64,000 nt of DNA, taken from the NCBI GenBank assembly GCA_963729325.1, contig CAVSNS010000003.1, positions 18,864 to 82,863 on the forward strand. The letters run 5' to 3'. The position numbers were made by a program, and so were the translations under genes. The stretch is from JABCYV01 sp963729325 (GTDB taxonomy: Bacteria; Acidobacteriota; Terriglobia; Terriglobales; Acidobacteriaceae). Below the pieces are notes generated by a model, which was given only the letters and a program-made list of their open reading frames with translations, had not been told where the DNA came from and ran no database searches. Numbering within the stretch: the stretch's first letter is position 1; every line of letters starts with the position of its first letter. Shown in pieces: positions 28,467 through 37,837 of the stretch.

Positions 28467-29228
28467 GGCAACCTCACGGGGATTCCTTCCGCCGCAAGAT
28501 TTTGTTTCAGGTCGCGAATTGAGTTCAATCCGTAATGAAAAATCGAAGCGGCCAGAGCAGCGTCGGCACATCCGTTTCGGAATACCTCCACAAAGTGGTT
28601 GGCATCGCCGGCGCCACCGGATGCAATCACGGGAATGTGAACTGAATTGAATGCCTGCGCAGTAAGCTCGCAATCGAAACCTGCCTTCGTACCATCGCGG
28701 TCCATGGAAGTAAGCAAAATTTCGCCAGCCCCGCGATTCTCGGCTTCTTTGATCCAGGCGAGGACGTTTATACCGGTTGGCTTCGTGCCTCCGGATATCC
28801 AAACTTCCCAGCTGTTGTTTCGAGGCTTGCGCTTTGCATCGACGGCAACGACGACTGCCTGCGAGCCGAAGTGTGAACGCAATCTCAGTGATCAGTTCGG
28901 GGCAGGATATGGCGGCTGAATTGACCGCGACTTTGTCCGCGCCCGCCTCAATCACCACGGCGGCTTCGTCCAAGGAACGGATGCCACCGCCGACAGTGAA
29001 AGGGACGAACAACTCACGGCCGGTCCGGCGAACAACGTCGAGCAGGGTAGCTCGACTCTCGCGAGTGGCGGAGATATCGAGCAGCACAATTTCATCTGCA
29101 CCAGCATCAGCGTGGCGGCGTGCCAGTTCCGCAGGGTCTCCCGCATCGCGCAGGTTGGAAAAGCACACGCCCTTTACGACCCGCCCTGCGTCGACGTCGA
29201 GACAGGCAATGATGCGTTTCGTCAGCAT
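28460..29228 (-). CDS. hisF: HisF: imidazole glycerol phosphate synthase cyclase subunit (one frame break)
   Basis: About 256 codons from ATG 29228, which overlaps the end of hisH. Catalytic Asp residues in RIIACLDVDAGRVVKG and VVVAVDAKR; phosphate-binding VGGGIRSLDEA and ASGGAGDANHFVEVF. The frame changes near 28875, between AISCPELITEIA and HFGSQAVVVAVDA. Works with HisH to close the imidazole ring. Confidence 0.92.
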
Positions 29229-29812
29229 GTGCAGAAGTTCTCCAGGATGGCCAATCCTGATTCTCCAGACTTCTCCGGGTGGAACTGCACGCCAAACAGA
29301 TTGCCCCGTTCTACAGCGGCGGAGAAAGGGTTGCCGTAATCACATGCTGCGACTGTAGCTTCCACCAGAGGCGCGCGATACCGGTGGGTGAAATAGACAA
29401 ACTGGCCGGATTGAACTCCGCGTAGCAATCGGCTCTCTGCGGCGATTTCCAACTGGTCCCATCCCACGTGAGGAGACTTTACCCATGGAGGAAAGGACTG
29501 ACATCTTCCATCGAAGACCCCCAAGCCCTGAATTCCTGGAGCCTCGTCAGAGGACTGGAATAACCACTGCATCCCAAGACATATGCCAAGCACAGGCTTG
29601 TCCAATGAGATCTGATTCGCGAGAGCAGACCCAACACCATTTGAGCAGAGTGCTGTCGTGGCTCGAAAATTTCCCACCCCGGGCACGATGATTCGATCGG
29701 CATGCTCGATGACGGCCGGATCAGACGTGACAGTACAGGCGTGACCGAGATGCTCGACGGCTCGTTTGACGGAAGTAATATTGCCAGCTCCGTAGTCCAC
29801 GATGACGATCAC
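29222..29812 (-). CDS. hisH: HisH: imidazole glycerol phosphate synthase glutaminase subunit
   Basis: 196 aa. Start is GTG 29812 (VIVIVDYGAGNITSVKRA), overlapping the hisB stop as GTGA. Class-I glutaminase triad: Cys in GICLGMQWLF, His and Glu in GVQFHPEKSG; oxyanion-strand VPGVGNF present. Supplies ammonia to HisF. Confidence 0.94.
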   Translation of the reverse strand: MIVIVDYGAGNITSVKRAVEHLGHACTVTSDPAVIEHADRIIVPGVGNFRATTALCSNGVGSALANQISLDKPVLGICLGMQWLFQSSDEAPGIQGLGVFDGRCQSFPPWVKSPHVGWDQLEIAAESRLLRGVQSGQFVYFTHRYRAPLVEATVAACDYGNPFSAAVERGNLFGVQFHPEKSGESGLAILENFCTC

Positions 29813-30397
29813 AGGAGTCCTTTCGTACTGGGCAACATGCGCCGCAAACGGGGGTCCTGCCAGCAGGCCGCACGTAGAGCGCGGGCGAAAGCTTTGAATA
29901 AAGATTCGATCTTGTGATGACTGGAGCGTCCATACAGAACTCGCAGCGTGCACGTTGGAGCGTGAGCCGCGGGCGAAGCCTTCGAAGAAATCAGGTACCA
30001 GTTCGGACTGAAGATCACCGACCCGTGCCGCGTGTACCCTGGTCTGGACGACGGCGGCAACGCGGCCGCCAAAATCCACGGCAGCCAGACCGAGAGTCTC
30101 GTCCATCGGCATTACGAAATAGCCGGCTCTCAGGATTCCGCGTTTGCTCCCCAGAGCCTGGTCAAAGGCTTCGCCCAGTGCAATGCCTACATCTTCAACT
30201 GTGTGGTGTTGATCCACGTCGAGATCACCGCTCGCCTGGAGTTCGAGATCGAATCCGCCGTGTCGGGCAAACAACTCCAGCATGTGATCCAAGAAACGGA
30301 TGCCGGTCGACACTCGGTAGCGTCCATGGCCGTCAAGCACAAGCTTGAGCAAGATTCTCGTCTCCGATGTCTCCCTCTTGATCTGCGCCTTCCTCAT
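29809..30397 (-). CDS. hisB: HisB: imidazoleglycerol-phosphate dehydratase (one frame break)
   Basis: About 196 codons from ATG 30397, overlapping the hisC TGA. The two His-rich metal motifs are present: DQHHTVEDVGIALGEAF and SSHHKIESLFKAFARALR; also GIRFLDHMLELFARHGGFDL. Frame changes near 29945 (GSRSNVH to LRVLYGRS). Monofunctional dehydratase, with no HisB phosphatase domain fused. Confidence 0.92.
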
Positions 30398-31473
30398 GCG
30401 AGCGACCTTTTCCCAATGGACATCGCGCGAACGGTCGCTTCCAGAGCTGCGAGCATGAGGTCCATCTGTTCCGTCGTACCAATGGTGATGCGGACACAGC
30501 CTTCGCATCCTGGATCGCTGGAACGATCGCGAACGAGGATGCCATGGCCGTGCATCGCGGCTACGAAGGCTTTGCGCGCATGAACCCAAGTGGGCGAGAA
30601 CGAAGTTTGCGTGACTGGGCCAGTAGCGAATCCCGAGCGAGCGAAATTTCGCTTCCAAGCGTTCGCGCCCGCGACGAACCTCGGCCGCGTATCGCTTCGA
30701 CGAAGTCCTGGTCTTCCAACGCTGCGGGAAGACAGGCCAGGGCTACGGCGTTGACGTTATAAGGCGAGGCCGCCTTCCGGACTACTCTTATCTGCTGAGC
30801 GGAGCCGACCAGTACACCAACGCGGAGACCGGCCATGCCGTAAGCCTTGGAGAACGTGCGTGTCACAAATAGATTGGGTACATCGGAAATCTGGGGGAGA
30901 AACGTCTCACCGTAAAATTCGAAATATGCCTCGTCCACCAGGACTGCGGCGTGAGCAGCGTCACGCGCGACTCGCAAAATGTCCAAAGGATTTGCAACCG
31001 CACCTGTGGGATTGTTGGGATTTGCGATGGCAATGAGGCGAGTGGCCGGACTGATACGGTCAAGCAATTTCTCAGTAGGAAACGCGAAGTCCGAGAGCGC
31101 CGGAACCGAAATTACCTGCGCACCGGTGCTAGCGGCCAAGAGTTCGTACATGGCGAATGTGGGAACGACTACGAGCGCTTCGTTACCCGCCTGCAGATAT
31201 GTCTGGCATAACAAATGAATCGCTTCGTCCACGCCATTGGTAAGAAGAACTTGTTGCGGGTCCATTCCGAGAAACTGGGCGGTGAGCCGTTCAACTGGCT
31301 CTGCGCTCGGGATAACGAGCCACCTGTTCCGCGTCAAGCTCGTGTAATGCCCGGAGAACGCGCGGAGAAGGCCCCTGCGTGTTCTCGTTAAAATCCAGGC
31401 GCAGCCCGGTGCGGCCGCTCAAGGGCGGATGATACTCCTTCAAATTTCGGACTGCGGGGCGGGGCTCAAGCAT
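30394..31473 (-). CDS. hisC: HisC: histidinol-phosphate aminotransferase (three frame breaks)
   Basis: About 360 codons from ATG 31473, overlapping hisD by eight bases. Fold-type-I PLP enzyme: RLDFNENTQGPSPRVLRAL, LLTNGVDEAIHLLCQTY, ANPNNPTGAVANP, LVDEAYFEFYGET, and the PLP lysine in RTFSKAYGMAGLRVG. C-terminal arginine motif in GCVRITIGTTEQMD. Frame changes near 31305, 30680 and 30575. Converts imidazole-acetol phosphate to histidinol phosphate. Confidence 0.9.
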
Positions 31474-32707
31474 GCGAGCACCTCACGCGGACGGAGTCAG
31501 CATGGGCTTCGAGCCCTTCGGCCTCGGCTAGAGCAGTGATCGCCGGTGCGACTCGGCGCAGCGCGCTAGGCGATAACTGCTGCACCGTGATCAGCTTGAC
31601 GAAATCGTGGACTGTGAGTCCTCCGCGGAAACGAGCGGCCCCGCCAGTTGGAAGAACGTGGTTGGGTCCGCTGACGTAATCGCCAGCAGCTTGAGGAGAA
31701 TATTCCCCGACAAAGATCGAGCCCGCATTTCGAACTTCGTCCACATCCTGCTCGGAAACGGTAATGTGCTCGGGCCCGAGCCGATTTGCCCAAGCCATCG
31801 CCTGCGAGCGGTCCGGCGCGATCAGGATGTAACCATTTTTCCTCAGGGACTCACGAGCGATGGCATTTCCTTGGGAAAGCTTGCTGGCACTTTCGCTTAC
31901 AGCTTTTGCCAGTTTTGCGGAACAAGTAATTAGAATCGCGAGAGCATCTGCATCGTGCTCGGCCTGCGCAACCAAATCCGAGGCGATCCAGCAAGCTTCG
32001 CCATCATGCTGGACAATCACGACCTCAGTCGGACCGGCGAGCATGTCGATGGAGCAATCAAAGGCCACGAGTCTCTTGGCAGCGGTTACGTAGCTATTCC
32101 CTGGGCCGACGATCTTGTCGACACGAGAAATGGACTCGGTGCCGTAGGCCAAAGCGGCTATGGCCTGCGCGCCGCCCACGCCATAGAACTCCTCGATATC
32201 TAACTCGAGGGCGACCGCCAGTAGCTCCGGCGATGGATTCGGCGAGACGACGCAAATACGGGCAACTCCGGCCACCATTGCGGGAATTGTCGTCATCAAG
32301 AGTGTGGAGAGCAGTGGGTGGCGTCCACCTGGTACGTAGCAGCCCACGGAGTCCAACGGACGAACCAGTTGTCCCACGGTGAGTCCGTTCGTTGTGCGCT
32401 TCCATTCGACCGGCTTTTGCCGCTCGGCGAAGCGACGAATGTTGTTCGCCGCGAGACGGATGGATGACATCAGCTCGGAGGAAACAGACTTCGACGCCTC
32501 GCGCATTTCGGCCAGAGTGACGCGCAGAGGTTTTGTACCCAACTCATCCCATTTCCGAGCATAGTTGCGTAGCGCCTTATCGCCTTCCCGGCGTACGTCG
32601 GCAATAATTCTCCGGACCTTGCGTTCCTGACGACTGACTGTGTGTGCGCGTCCCACCAGCCTCGCGACCGCATCTTCCGCAGCTAGTCCCCGGAGAATTC
32701 GCATCAA
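31466..32707 (-). CDS. hisD: HisD: histidinol dehydrogenase
   Basis: 413 aa, intact, full length. VGCYVPGGRHPLLSTLLMTTIPAMVAGV, GGAQAIAALAYGTESISRVDKIVGPGN, DMLAGPTEVVIV, SGPNHVLPTGGAARF and the C-terminal ALAEAEGLEAHADSVRVR are hallmarks, including the zinc and catalytic His/Glu residues. Overlaps the hisG stop by four bases. Last two oxidation steps to histidine. Confidence 0.96.
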   Translation of the reverse strand: MMRILRGLAAEDAVARLVGRAHTVSRQERKVRRIIADVRREGDKALRNYARKWDELGTKPLRVTLAEMREASKSVSSELMSSIRLAANNIRRFAERQKPVEWKRTTNGLTVGQLVRPLDSVGCYVPGGRHPLLSTLLMTTIPAMVAGVARICVVSPNPSPELLAVALELDIEEFYGVGGAQAIAALAYGTESISRVDKIVGPGNSYVTAAKRLVAFDCSIDMLAGPTEVVIVQHDGEACWIASDLVAQAEHDADALAILITCSAKLAKAVSESASKLSQGNAIARESLRKNGYILIAPDRSQAMAWANRLGPEHITVSEQDVDEVRNAGSIFVGEYSPQAAGDYVSGPNHVLPTGGAARFRGGLTVHDFVKLITVQQLSPSALRRVAPAITALAEAEGLEAHADSVRVRCSHA

Positions 32708-33573
32708 ACCACCACCTTATTCAGCGGGTATTCAACGATTCCTTCGGCCTTTGCTGCCTTGAACTTGGGAATCACCTCCCACGCCGTCGTTTCTTCAATG
32801 ACAGTGTTTACCGCGACCCAGATATCGTCGCTAAGCGGCGCGATAGTAGGTTTGTTAAGCGCGGGAAGGATGGCGAGAACGCCGTCTAGATGCTCTCGGC
32901 GGACGTTCAGCATCAGGCCGACCCTGCCTTTAGCTTCGAGAGCTCCCCGAAGCATGAGGGCGAGGTTCTCGATTTTGGAGCGCTTGGATGAATCCTCCCA
33001 GGACCTGCAGTTGGCAATCAGCTGGGTATTGGATTCGAGTACGGTGTCAAGGATGGACAGACGGTTTGCCCGAAGCGACGCTCCAGTCTCGGTGATTTCG
33101 ACGATCGCATCGGCAAGCTCAGGCGGTTTGACTTCTGTCGCGCCCCAGGAAAACTCCACATTGACATTGATCGCCTTTCGATCGAAATACCTCCGTGTAA
33201 CGCCAACAAGTTCTGTGGCGATCGTGCAGCCTTCCAGATCCTCGGGTTTGCGGTAGGCTGAGCTTTCTGGTGCTGCCAGAACCCAGCGCACCTTCGCCCG
33301 GCTTTGCTTCGCGTAGACCAGGTCGCATACGGTGGCGACCTCGAGACCGCTCTCCAGGACCCAGTCCAAGCCGGTGAATCCGGCATCCAGCGAGCCATGG
33401 GCGACGTAACGGGCCATCTCCTGAGCCCGGATCAACATGCATTCCACTTGTGGATCGCTGGTACCGGCGAAGTAGGACCGGCCGTTCGTATAAACACCCA
33501 GGCCGGCTGCGGAAAGGAGCTGTACAGTCGATTCCTGCAAACTGCCCTTGGGTAGTCCGAGACATATCTTCAT
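32704..33573 (-). CDS. hisG: HisG: ATP phosphoribosyltransferase, long form
   Basis: 289 aa from ATG 33573, overlapping the hisI stop as ATGA. LGLPKGSLQESTVQLLSAAG, VECMLIRAQEMARYV, AGFTGLDWVLE, IATELVGVTRRYF and the PRPP-loop EITETGASLRAN are present; the last 75 residues (GLMLNVRREHLDGVLAILPAL... WVAVNTVIEE) form the regulatory domain that gives histidine feedback inhibition, so no HisZ is needed. First enzyme of the pathway. Confidence 0.95.
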   Translation of the reverse strand: MKICLGLPKGSLQESTVQLLSAAGLGVYTNGRSYFAGTSDPQVECMLIRAQEMARYVAHGSLDAGFTGLDWVLESGLEVATVCDLVYAKQSRAKVRWVLAAPESSAYRKPEDLEGCTIATELVGVTRRYFDRKAINVNVEFSWGATEVKPPELADAIVEITETGASLRANRLSILDTVLESNTQLIANCRSWEDSSKRSKIENLALMLRGALEAKGRVGLMLNVRREHLDGVLAILPALNKPTIAPLSDDIWVAVNTVIEETTAWEVIPKFKAAKAEGIVEYPLNKVVV

Positions 33574-33923
33574 GGCAAGATTCCTTCTCTCTCTGCCACA
33601 GGACAGCTGACAAGTTGAGTAAAGCAAGATACGGTTCCCTGATGGCAGATATGGCCGTCTCCTTGTACACGCACGCGAAGCAAGAGAGTGTCACGATCGC
33701 AATCGGTAGCGACCGATTCCACGCGGGCAAGATTGCCGGAGGTCTCGCCCTTGGTCCAAAGCTGGTTACGGGTACGGCTGAAGAATGTGGCATATCCCGT
33801 CTCTAGAGTTTTCTGCAGCGCTTCACGGTTCATGAAGCCGACCATGAGTACAGCCAAGGTGTCGGCATCCTGAAGCACGGCCGGCAGCAGGCCTTGCATC
33901 TTGTCGAAATCGAGATCAAGCAT
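33570..33923 (-). CDS. hisI: HisI: phosphoribosyl-AMP cyclohydrolase
   Basis: 117 aa from ATG 33923. The frame opens earlier at a TTG inside the attenuator tail, which I reject as a start. Zn/Mg motifs DCDRDTLL and CHQGTVSCF, with FFSRTRNQLWTKGETSGN before them. No HisE domain is fused, unlike the bifunctional HisIE type; hisE must lie elsewhere. First structural gene after the attenuator. Confidence 0.93.
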   Translation of the reverse strand: MLDLDFDKMQGLLPAVLQDADTLAVLMVGFMNREALQKTLETGYATFFSRTRNQLWTKGETSGNLARVESVATDCDRDTLLLRVRVQGDGHICHQGTVSCFTQLVSCPVAEREGILP

Positions 33924-33960
33924 GGTTTTGTCTTCTGATCGCAAAAATCCGGGCAAAACA

Positions 33961-33993
33961 AAAAGCCCGCTGCGCTCATTGCGTCAGCGGGCT
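33961..33993 (-). terminator. his attenuator terminator (strands 3:4)
   Basis: On the minus strand AGCCCGCTG - 12-base loop - CAGCGGGCT followed by TTTTTGTTTT. Perfect 9-bp GC-rich stem with U-tract, 38 bases before the hisI ATG. Half of its left arm also pairs with the upstream anti-terminator strand. Confidence 0.88.
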
Positions 33994-34077
33994 CAACCTT
34001 GAATGATTGCTAGCTTCTAGGTATAGACCTCCGCCGACACGTTGGCCACGTGATGATGATGGTGCCGATGGCCGTGT
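33981..34077 (-). promoter_or_regulatory. his leader alternative hairpins (1:2 and 2:3)
   Basis: Strand 1 ACACGGCCA (34077-34069) pairs with TGGCCAACGTGT (34048-34037) leaving a two-base bulge. Strand 2 GTGTCGGCGG (34040-34031) alternatively pairs over ten positions (eight Watson-Crick, two G-U) with CCGCTGACGC (33990-33981), which includes part of the terminator stem. A ribosome stalled on the His run masks strand 1 and favours 2:3, allowing read-through. Confidence 0.8.
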
Positions 34078-34091
34078 GACAGCGAAGTCAT
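34017..34091 (-). CDS. hisL: his operon leader peptide
   Basis: 24 codons: MTSLSHGHRHHHHHVANVSAEVYT, with seven His codons, five of them consecutive at codons 10-14. Stop TAG at 34019-34017. No Shine-Dalgarno; the ATG lies only a few bases from the predicted transcription start. Its role is to sense charged tRNA-His by ribosome position, controlling the attenuator in front of hisI. Confidence 0.85.
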   Translation of the reverse strand: MTSLSHGHRHHHHHVANVSAEVYT

Positions 34092-34100
34092 AACGAATCG

Positions 34101-34129
34101 AGTATAGGGCAGCGCGATCAAGGCGTCAA
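34101..34129 (-). promoter_or_regulatory. Promoter of the histidine operon
   Basis: On the minus strand TTGACG (34129-34124), 17-base spacer, TATACT (34106-34101). The expected start point, about 34094, is three or four bases before the leader-peptide ATG. Confidence 0.75.
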
Positions 34130-34157
34130 CAAGAAGGGGGAGACCCTCAGGCCTCCG

Positions 34158-35436
34158 CTAGAAGCTGAACTTTACGCCAAATTGAAGAGTCCTTGGGCGA
34201 TGCGCATCGACGGGATGTAGGAACGAATTCCCGGTGAGACAGTCCGTTGCAGGTCCCTGATAACCGGCGTTGTAATTAGCACCACCGTAGCAATTGATAA
34301 CGTTATTGCCGCTGTTGCCGGGATTATTCGGGTCGAAAATCCGGAACTGAGTGTGATTGAAGATGTTGAACGCCTCTGCGCGGAATTCGAGTTCGCTGCG
34401 TTCGGTTATCTTGTAGTGCTTCAGCAGAGCCATATCGAAGTTCAAGCGATGAGGGTTGTTGAGAAAGTTTCGCCCGGCATCGCCAAAGGTAAGGCCGCGC
34501 GGCGCCACGAACTGGGACGGGTTGCCAAGTAAAGGCCCAAAGCTTCCTGATATCTGGCTACTCTTAGGTGCGGGAGCGCCACGCACGATGTCCGGAAAAG
34601 AACCGGGACCGATACCGTTGGCCACGCCGGCATTATCTGGCAATCCGATGCCATTGTTACCGCCGCCGTTGACAACACTAAAGGGCGTCCCGGACTGAAA
34701 TGTAGTAATCCCCGACAGTTCCCATCCTTCCCATAGCGCACGACCGAGGCCGGATAACTTATTGCCGGGCAACGGTGGCAGGGGCGGAAAACTGCCAGTC
34801 TCATCGGGTTTGTCGTCGATGTGCGCCCAAAAATTCCGTACGTGCTGGAACAGAGTTTCAAGCTGGTACACATAACTGACGTTCAGAAGGTGGCGTTGGT
34901 CGAAGTCGGAACTGGCCCGGTTCGAAGCTAGATCCAAGGTATTCACAAAAGTGTTGTCGCTACGATCAGAAGCCTCGTCAATCGAATGACTGTATGTATA
35001 GCTCACACCCAGGATGAGGGGGCCGCGCGTTCTGCGGAGTGTAGTTTGAAAGGCGTTATACGATGAATTAGCCGCATTTTCTAGAGAGTAGATTTGGCCG
35101 AACCCGATAAACGGTCGAAGAGTGTTGACGTCGGGAGGTGTGGCGCCGCTCGCCAGTATTCCCTGGCAGGCAGCCACTAGATTGGTGTAGGACGCATCCC
35201 GATTGCCGACCACGGTCCCATTCAGCAGAGCGAAACTTCCTCCAGTCCAGCCAGCGCAGTCGCCGGAGTTTGCCCCAGATCCAGTCGAGGCAATGATTGG
35301 CTCGTGTATCGCGAACGGATTCAATTGTGACGATACAGAGTGAAGCTGGTTAATCTGACGCTGAACCGTCAGGTTTGTTCCCTTGCTGCCCACATAGGCG
35401 AATGTTGCCACCATGTCCTTCGGCAGCTCAGGGTCA
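34158..35436 (-). pseudogene. C-terminal fragment of a TonB-dependent receptor
   Basis: The frame covers the outer half of an Oar-like barrel: ELPKDMVATFAYVGSKGTNL, YSHSIDEASDRSDN, DFDQRHLLNVSYVYQL, WELSGITTFQSGTPFSV, NFDMALLKHYKITERSELEFRAEAFNIFNHTQF, ending TLQFGVKFSF. An ATG occurs at 35414 but homology runs on upstream to about 35436 and then stops dead; signal peptide, regulatory domain and plug are missing. The break coincides with that of the lipoprotein fragment on the other strand. Confidence 0.8.
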
Positions 35437-35802
35437 CTCAGTCAAAGCGGAAATATCGGGTCAGCTAATGCAACTCTGACCGGAACGATCAACGCCGTCG
35501 ACTATCCCTGCTTCAAAACTGCCTCGCTAAACGGGACGGTCAGCGGGACCAGCGTTGTCCTCTCAGTTTTTTCGTTCGACGGAACACAAATTGGCAGCAT
35601 TGGTGTGCAAGGAAATCCCGCCATCCTTAGCGTGGGGCCAACCGGAACTACCCTGAACGGAATTGGCAGTGATCAAAGTGGACAGGGACTCACTTTGGGC
35701 ACCTTCGTTGCGAACCAGCAGTCTGGCCCCTGCCCAAAACTAATAGATTCCAACAATGTTGTAAGGGAGGATGACTTTGCCGATGTTGCGCTAATGTTCT
35801 GA
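35413..35802 (+). pseudogene. C-terminal fragment of a secreted beta-rich protein
   Basis: 129 codons with repeated small beta units (SGSLSQSGNIGSANATLTGT, ASLNGTVSGTSVVLSVFSFDGTQIGSIG, TGTTLNGIGSD) as in acidobacterial surface lipoproteins. No signal peptide and no ribosome site; the ATG at 35413 lies inside the abutting TonB fragment. Probably the tail of a truncated lipoprotein gene. Confidence 0.5.
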
Positions 35803-35818
35803 ACCACTCGGACCCAAC

Positions 35819-37505
35819 ATGAATTCAACCCAGTTATCCCAGTTCTGGAGATTCAACCAGGAAATGTGGATGCCCATTTCTGTGAGAAGGGCGATCGGCT
35901 CAAAGTTGAGAACCACGGCTGGCATTTTGATGCTTGGAGTTGCGGTTACCGCACTGCTGCTTTGTGCAGCATGTGGAGGCGGCGGAAATCCTCCCTTCGG
36001 TCCGAGCGAACTTCAAGCTATCGCCATCAAGCCATCAGATTCTGTAGTCCCGTTCGCCGCAACTCGCCAGTTGAAGGCGACGGGAACTTACGCCGACGGC
36101 AGCAAGCAGGACATAACTTCAATGGTGAATTGGACTGCCACATCGTCGTCGTGCATTCCGAGTTCCGCAAACTGTGTGTCGGTTGATTCCACCGGCTTAG
36201 CGACCGGCATGGCTGTAGGCACTAGCATCGTAACCGCCACACTAGGGCCGGTCGAAGGCGTGACTCAGTTAACCACCAATGTAAATAGCTTTTCTTCAAG
36301 TACGACCTCTGTTCTTTACGCCTCTTCCCACGGCTCGACGATCGATGTTGCCTACTTACCCCTGTCGCACACACTTAATCCGCAGGGGGTGTATACGATT
36401 CAAGCAGTAAATTTGGATGCTGATCAGTTTGTTCAGGTGCTGCCTATCATTTCGGCGTTGCTCGCCTCCATCCCCATGCCACCTGGATATGTGCCCAACG
36501 CCACCGCTGCCAGCCAGGTCAGCAAAAGAGTCATTGTAATTAGCTACTCTTCCCAGGACGTACAAATCATCGACGCAACGACTAATTCTGTGACTGCGAC
36601 CTTCACAGCCCCGGTAACACAAATCGCGACCTTCGGTGGAATTACTTGCAAGGTTTGCGCGGTTGTAGTCAATCCGCTGAACGATCAAGCCATTCTAAGC
36701 ACTGCTCAAGGCTACCTGATGATGGATATGACTGCAGGGACCTTCACGGCGCTGGCACCAGTCTTTTCCGGCGGAGAACTTCGCGCTCAATCCATTGAAC
36801 AGCTCCGCTCCGTATATTCTCAGTCCGGCCTATGCTCAAAATGAAATTCAAATCCTAAATCTTGCCAGTAACACGGTAAGCTCAAATGCAACTTTGGGTT
36901 TGTTGAACCCCAACACCGTGGCCTTGGATCTTCTCACGAATTTTGGAGTCAGTGCGGTGCCGGGTAGTGCAACGCAGTCTTTGTTAAATCTAAGTGAGCT
37001 GCAAAATACGCCTCCTACCTGGACAGCTTCGAATACTCTGGTCCAGATTACCGGCGGGTGTAGTGCGCCGCCTGCGGCTCTAACCATGCTGGCGATCGGA
37101 GTTCCAATCGGCACCCAGAAAGGAAGCAACCACGTGCTCTTCTCGGCCGAGCCATCGGGAGGCTGTGTCGCAGTCGAGGAACTTCCCACCTCGACCTTTT
37201 TTGGGCCGCCGGCCATCAGTTCCATTGCTTACGGCTACGGTGCGATGCCATCTACCCCTGACGGTGTAGCCTTTACCAATGCCAGCGACCCCAATTCCAT
37301 CGCGACGTTCACCAGCGTTTTCGACAATAAACTATACGGATTGCTTGTGGATGCAAACGAGAATTGGATCGCGAAGATTAATCTCGTAACGACTGAGGGT
37401 CTCATCGGCGACCCATTCAGCCAAACTCTGCCCAGCGGTGTAAACATTGGCCTGTCGGCGCTGACCTTAACCGATCCCGTGGTATACCTTCCGACCACTC
37501 AGTAG
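35819..37505 (+). CDS. Lipoprotein with Ig-like (BIG2-type) domain (one frame break)
   Basis: About 560 codons. Signal peptide with lipobox LLCAAC followed by GGGG at residue about 52. Next a bacterial Ig-like domain (LQAIAIKPSDSVVPFAATRQLKATGTYADGSKQDIT...ATGMAVGTSIVTAT), then propeller-like repeats (VLYASSHGSTIDVAYL, VIVISYSSQDVQIIDATTNSV, GYLMMDMTAGTF). The frame changes near 36795; the second part ends at 37505. A start at ATG 35867 (MPISVRRAI) is also possible. Cell-surface role unknown. Confidence 0.7.
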
Positions 37506-37837
37506 CTACGACCTGCGCGCTGGACTCCAATCCCGGCTCGACATGATTTCGATTCGGTGGGCCGGCGAATGCCAGTGGGAAGCGCCCAATCGCGTTCCAA
37601 TGGAAACTGGTTCCTCGATCGGTGACGTTCCTGGGTGTCCTTGGACACCAGATCTGTACCATCCCAAACTGTGAGATCAACAACCCAAAAATCTTTTCCC
37701 TGTTTAGCTTCCGCACCGGAAAAGCTCCGGGTTGTGGTGTAATGGCGATATTACGGCAACAACGAGCGAGTCGCCATTGACCTGCCATTTTTGTACTCTC
37801 ATTCGCAACGGACACCAGCGAGGGTAAGTTCACGTCG
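37506..37837. other. Intergenic region without supported gene
   Basis: Open minus-strand frame here runs into the next gene and shows no domain. I see no clear promoter or repeat. Confidence 0.35.

Noticed and set aside
33924..33956. Upstream TTG extension of hisI
   Set aside because: It lies inside the attenuator tail; HisI homology starts at the ATG at 33923.
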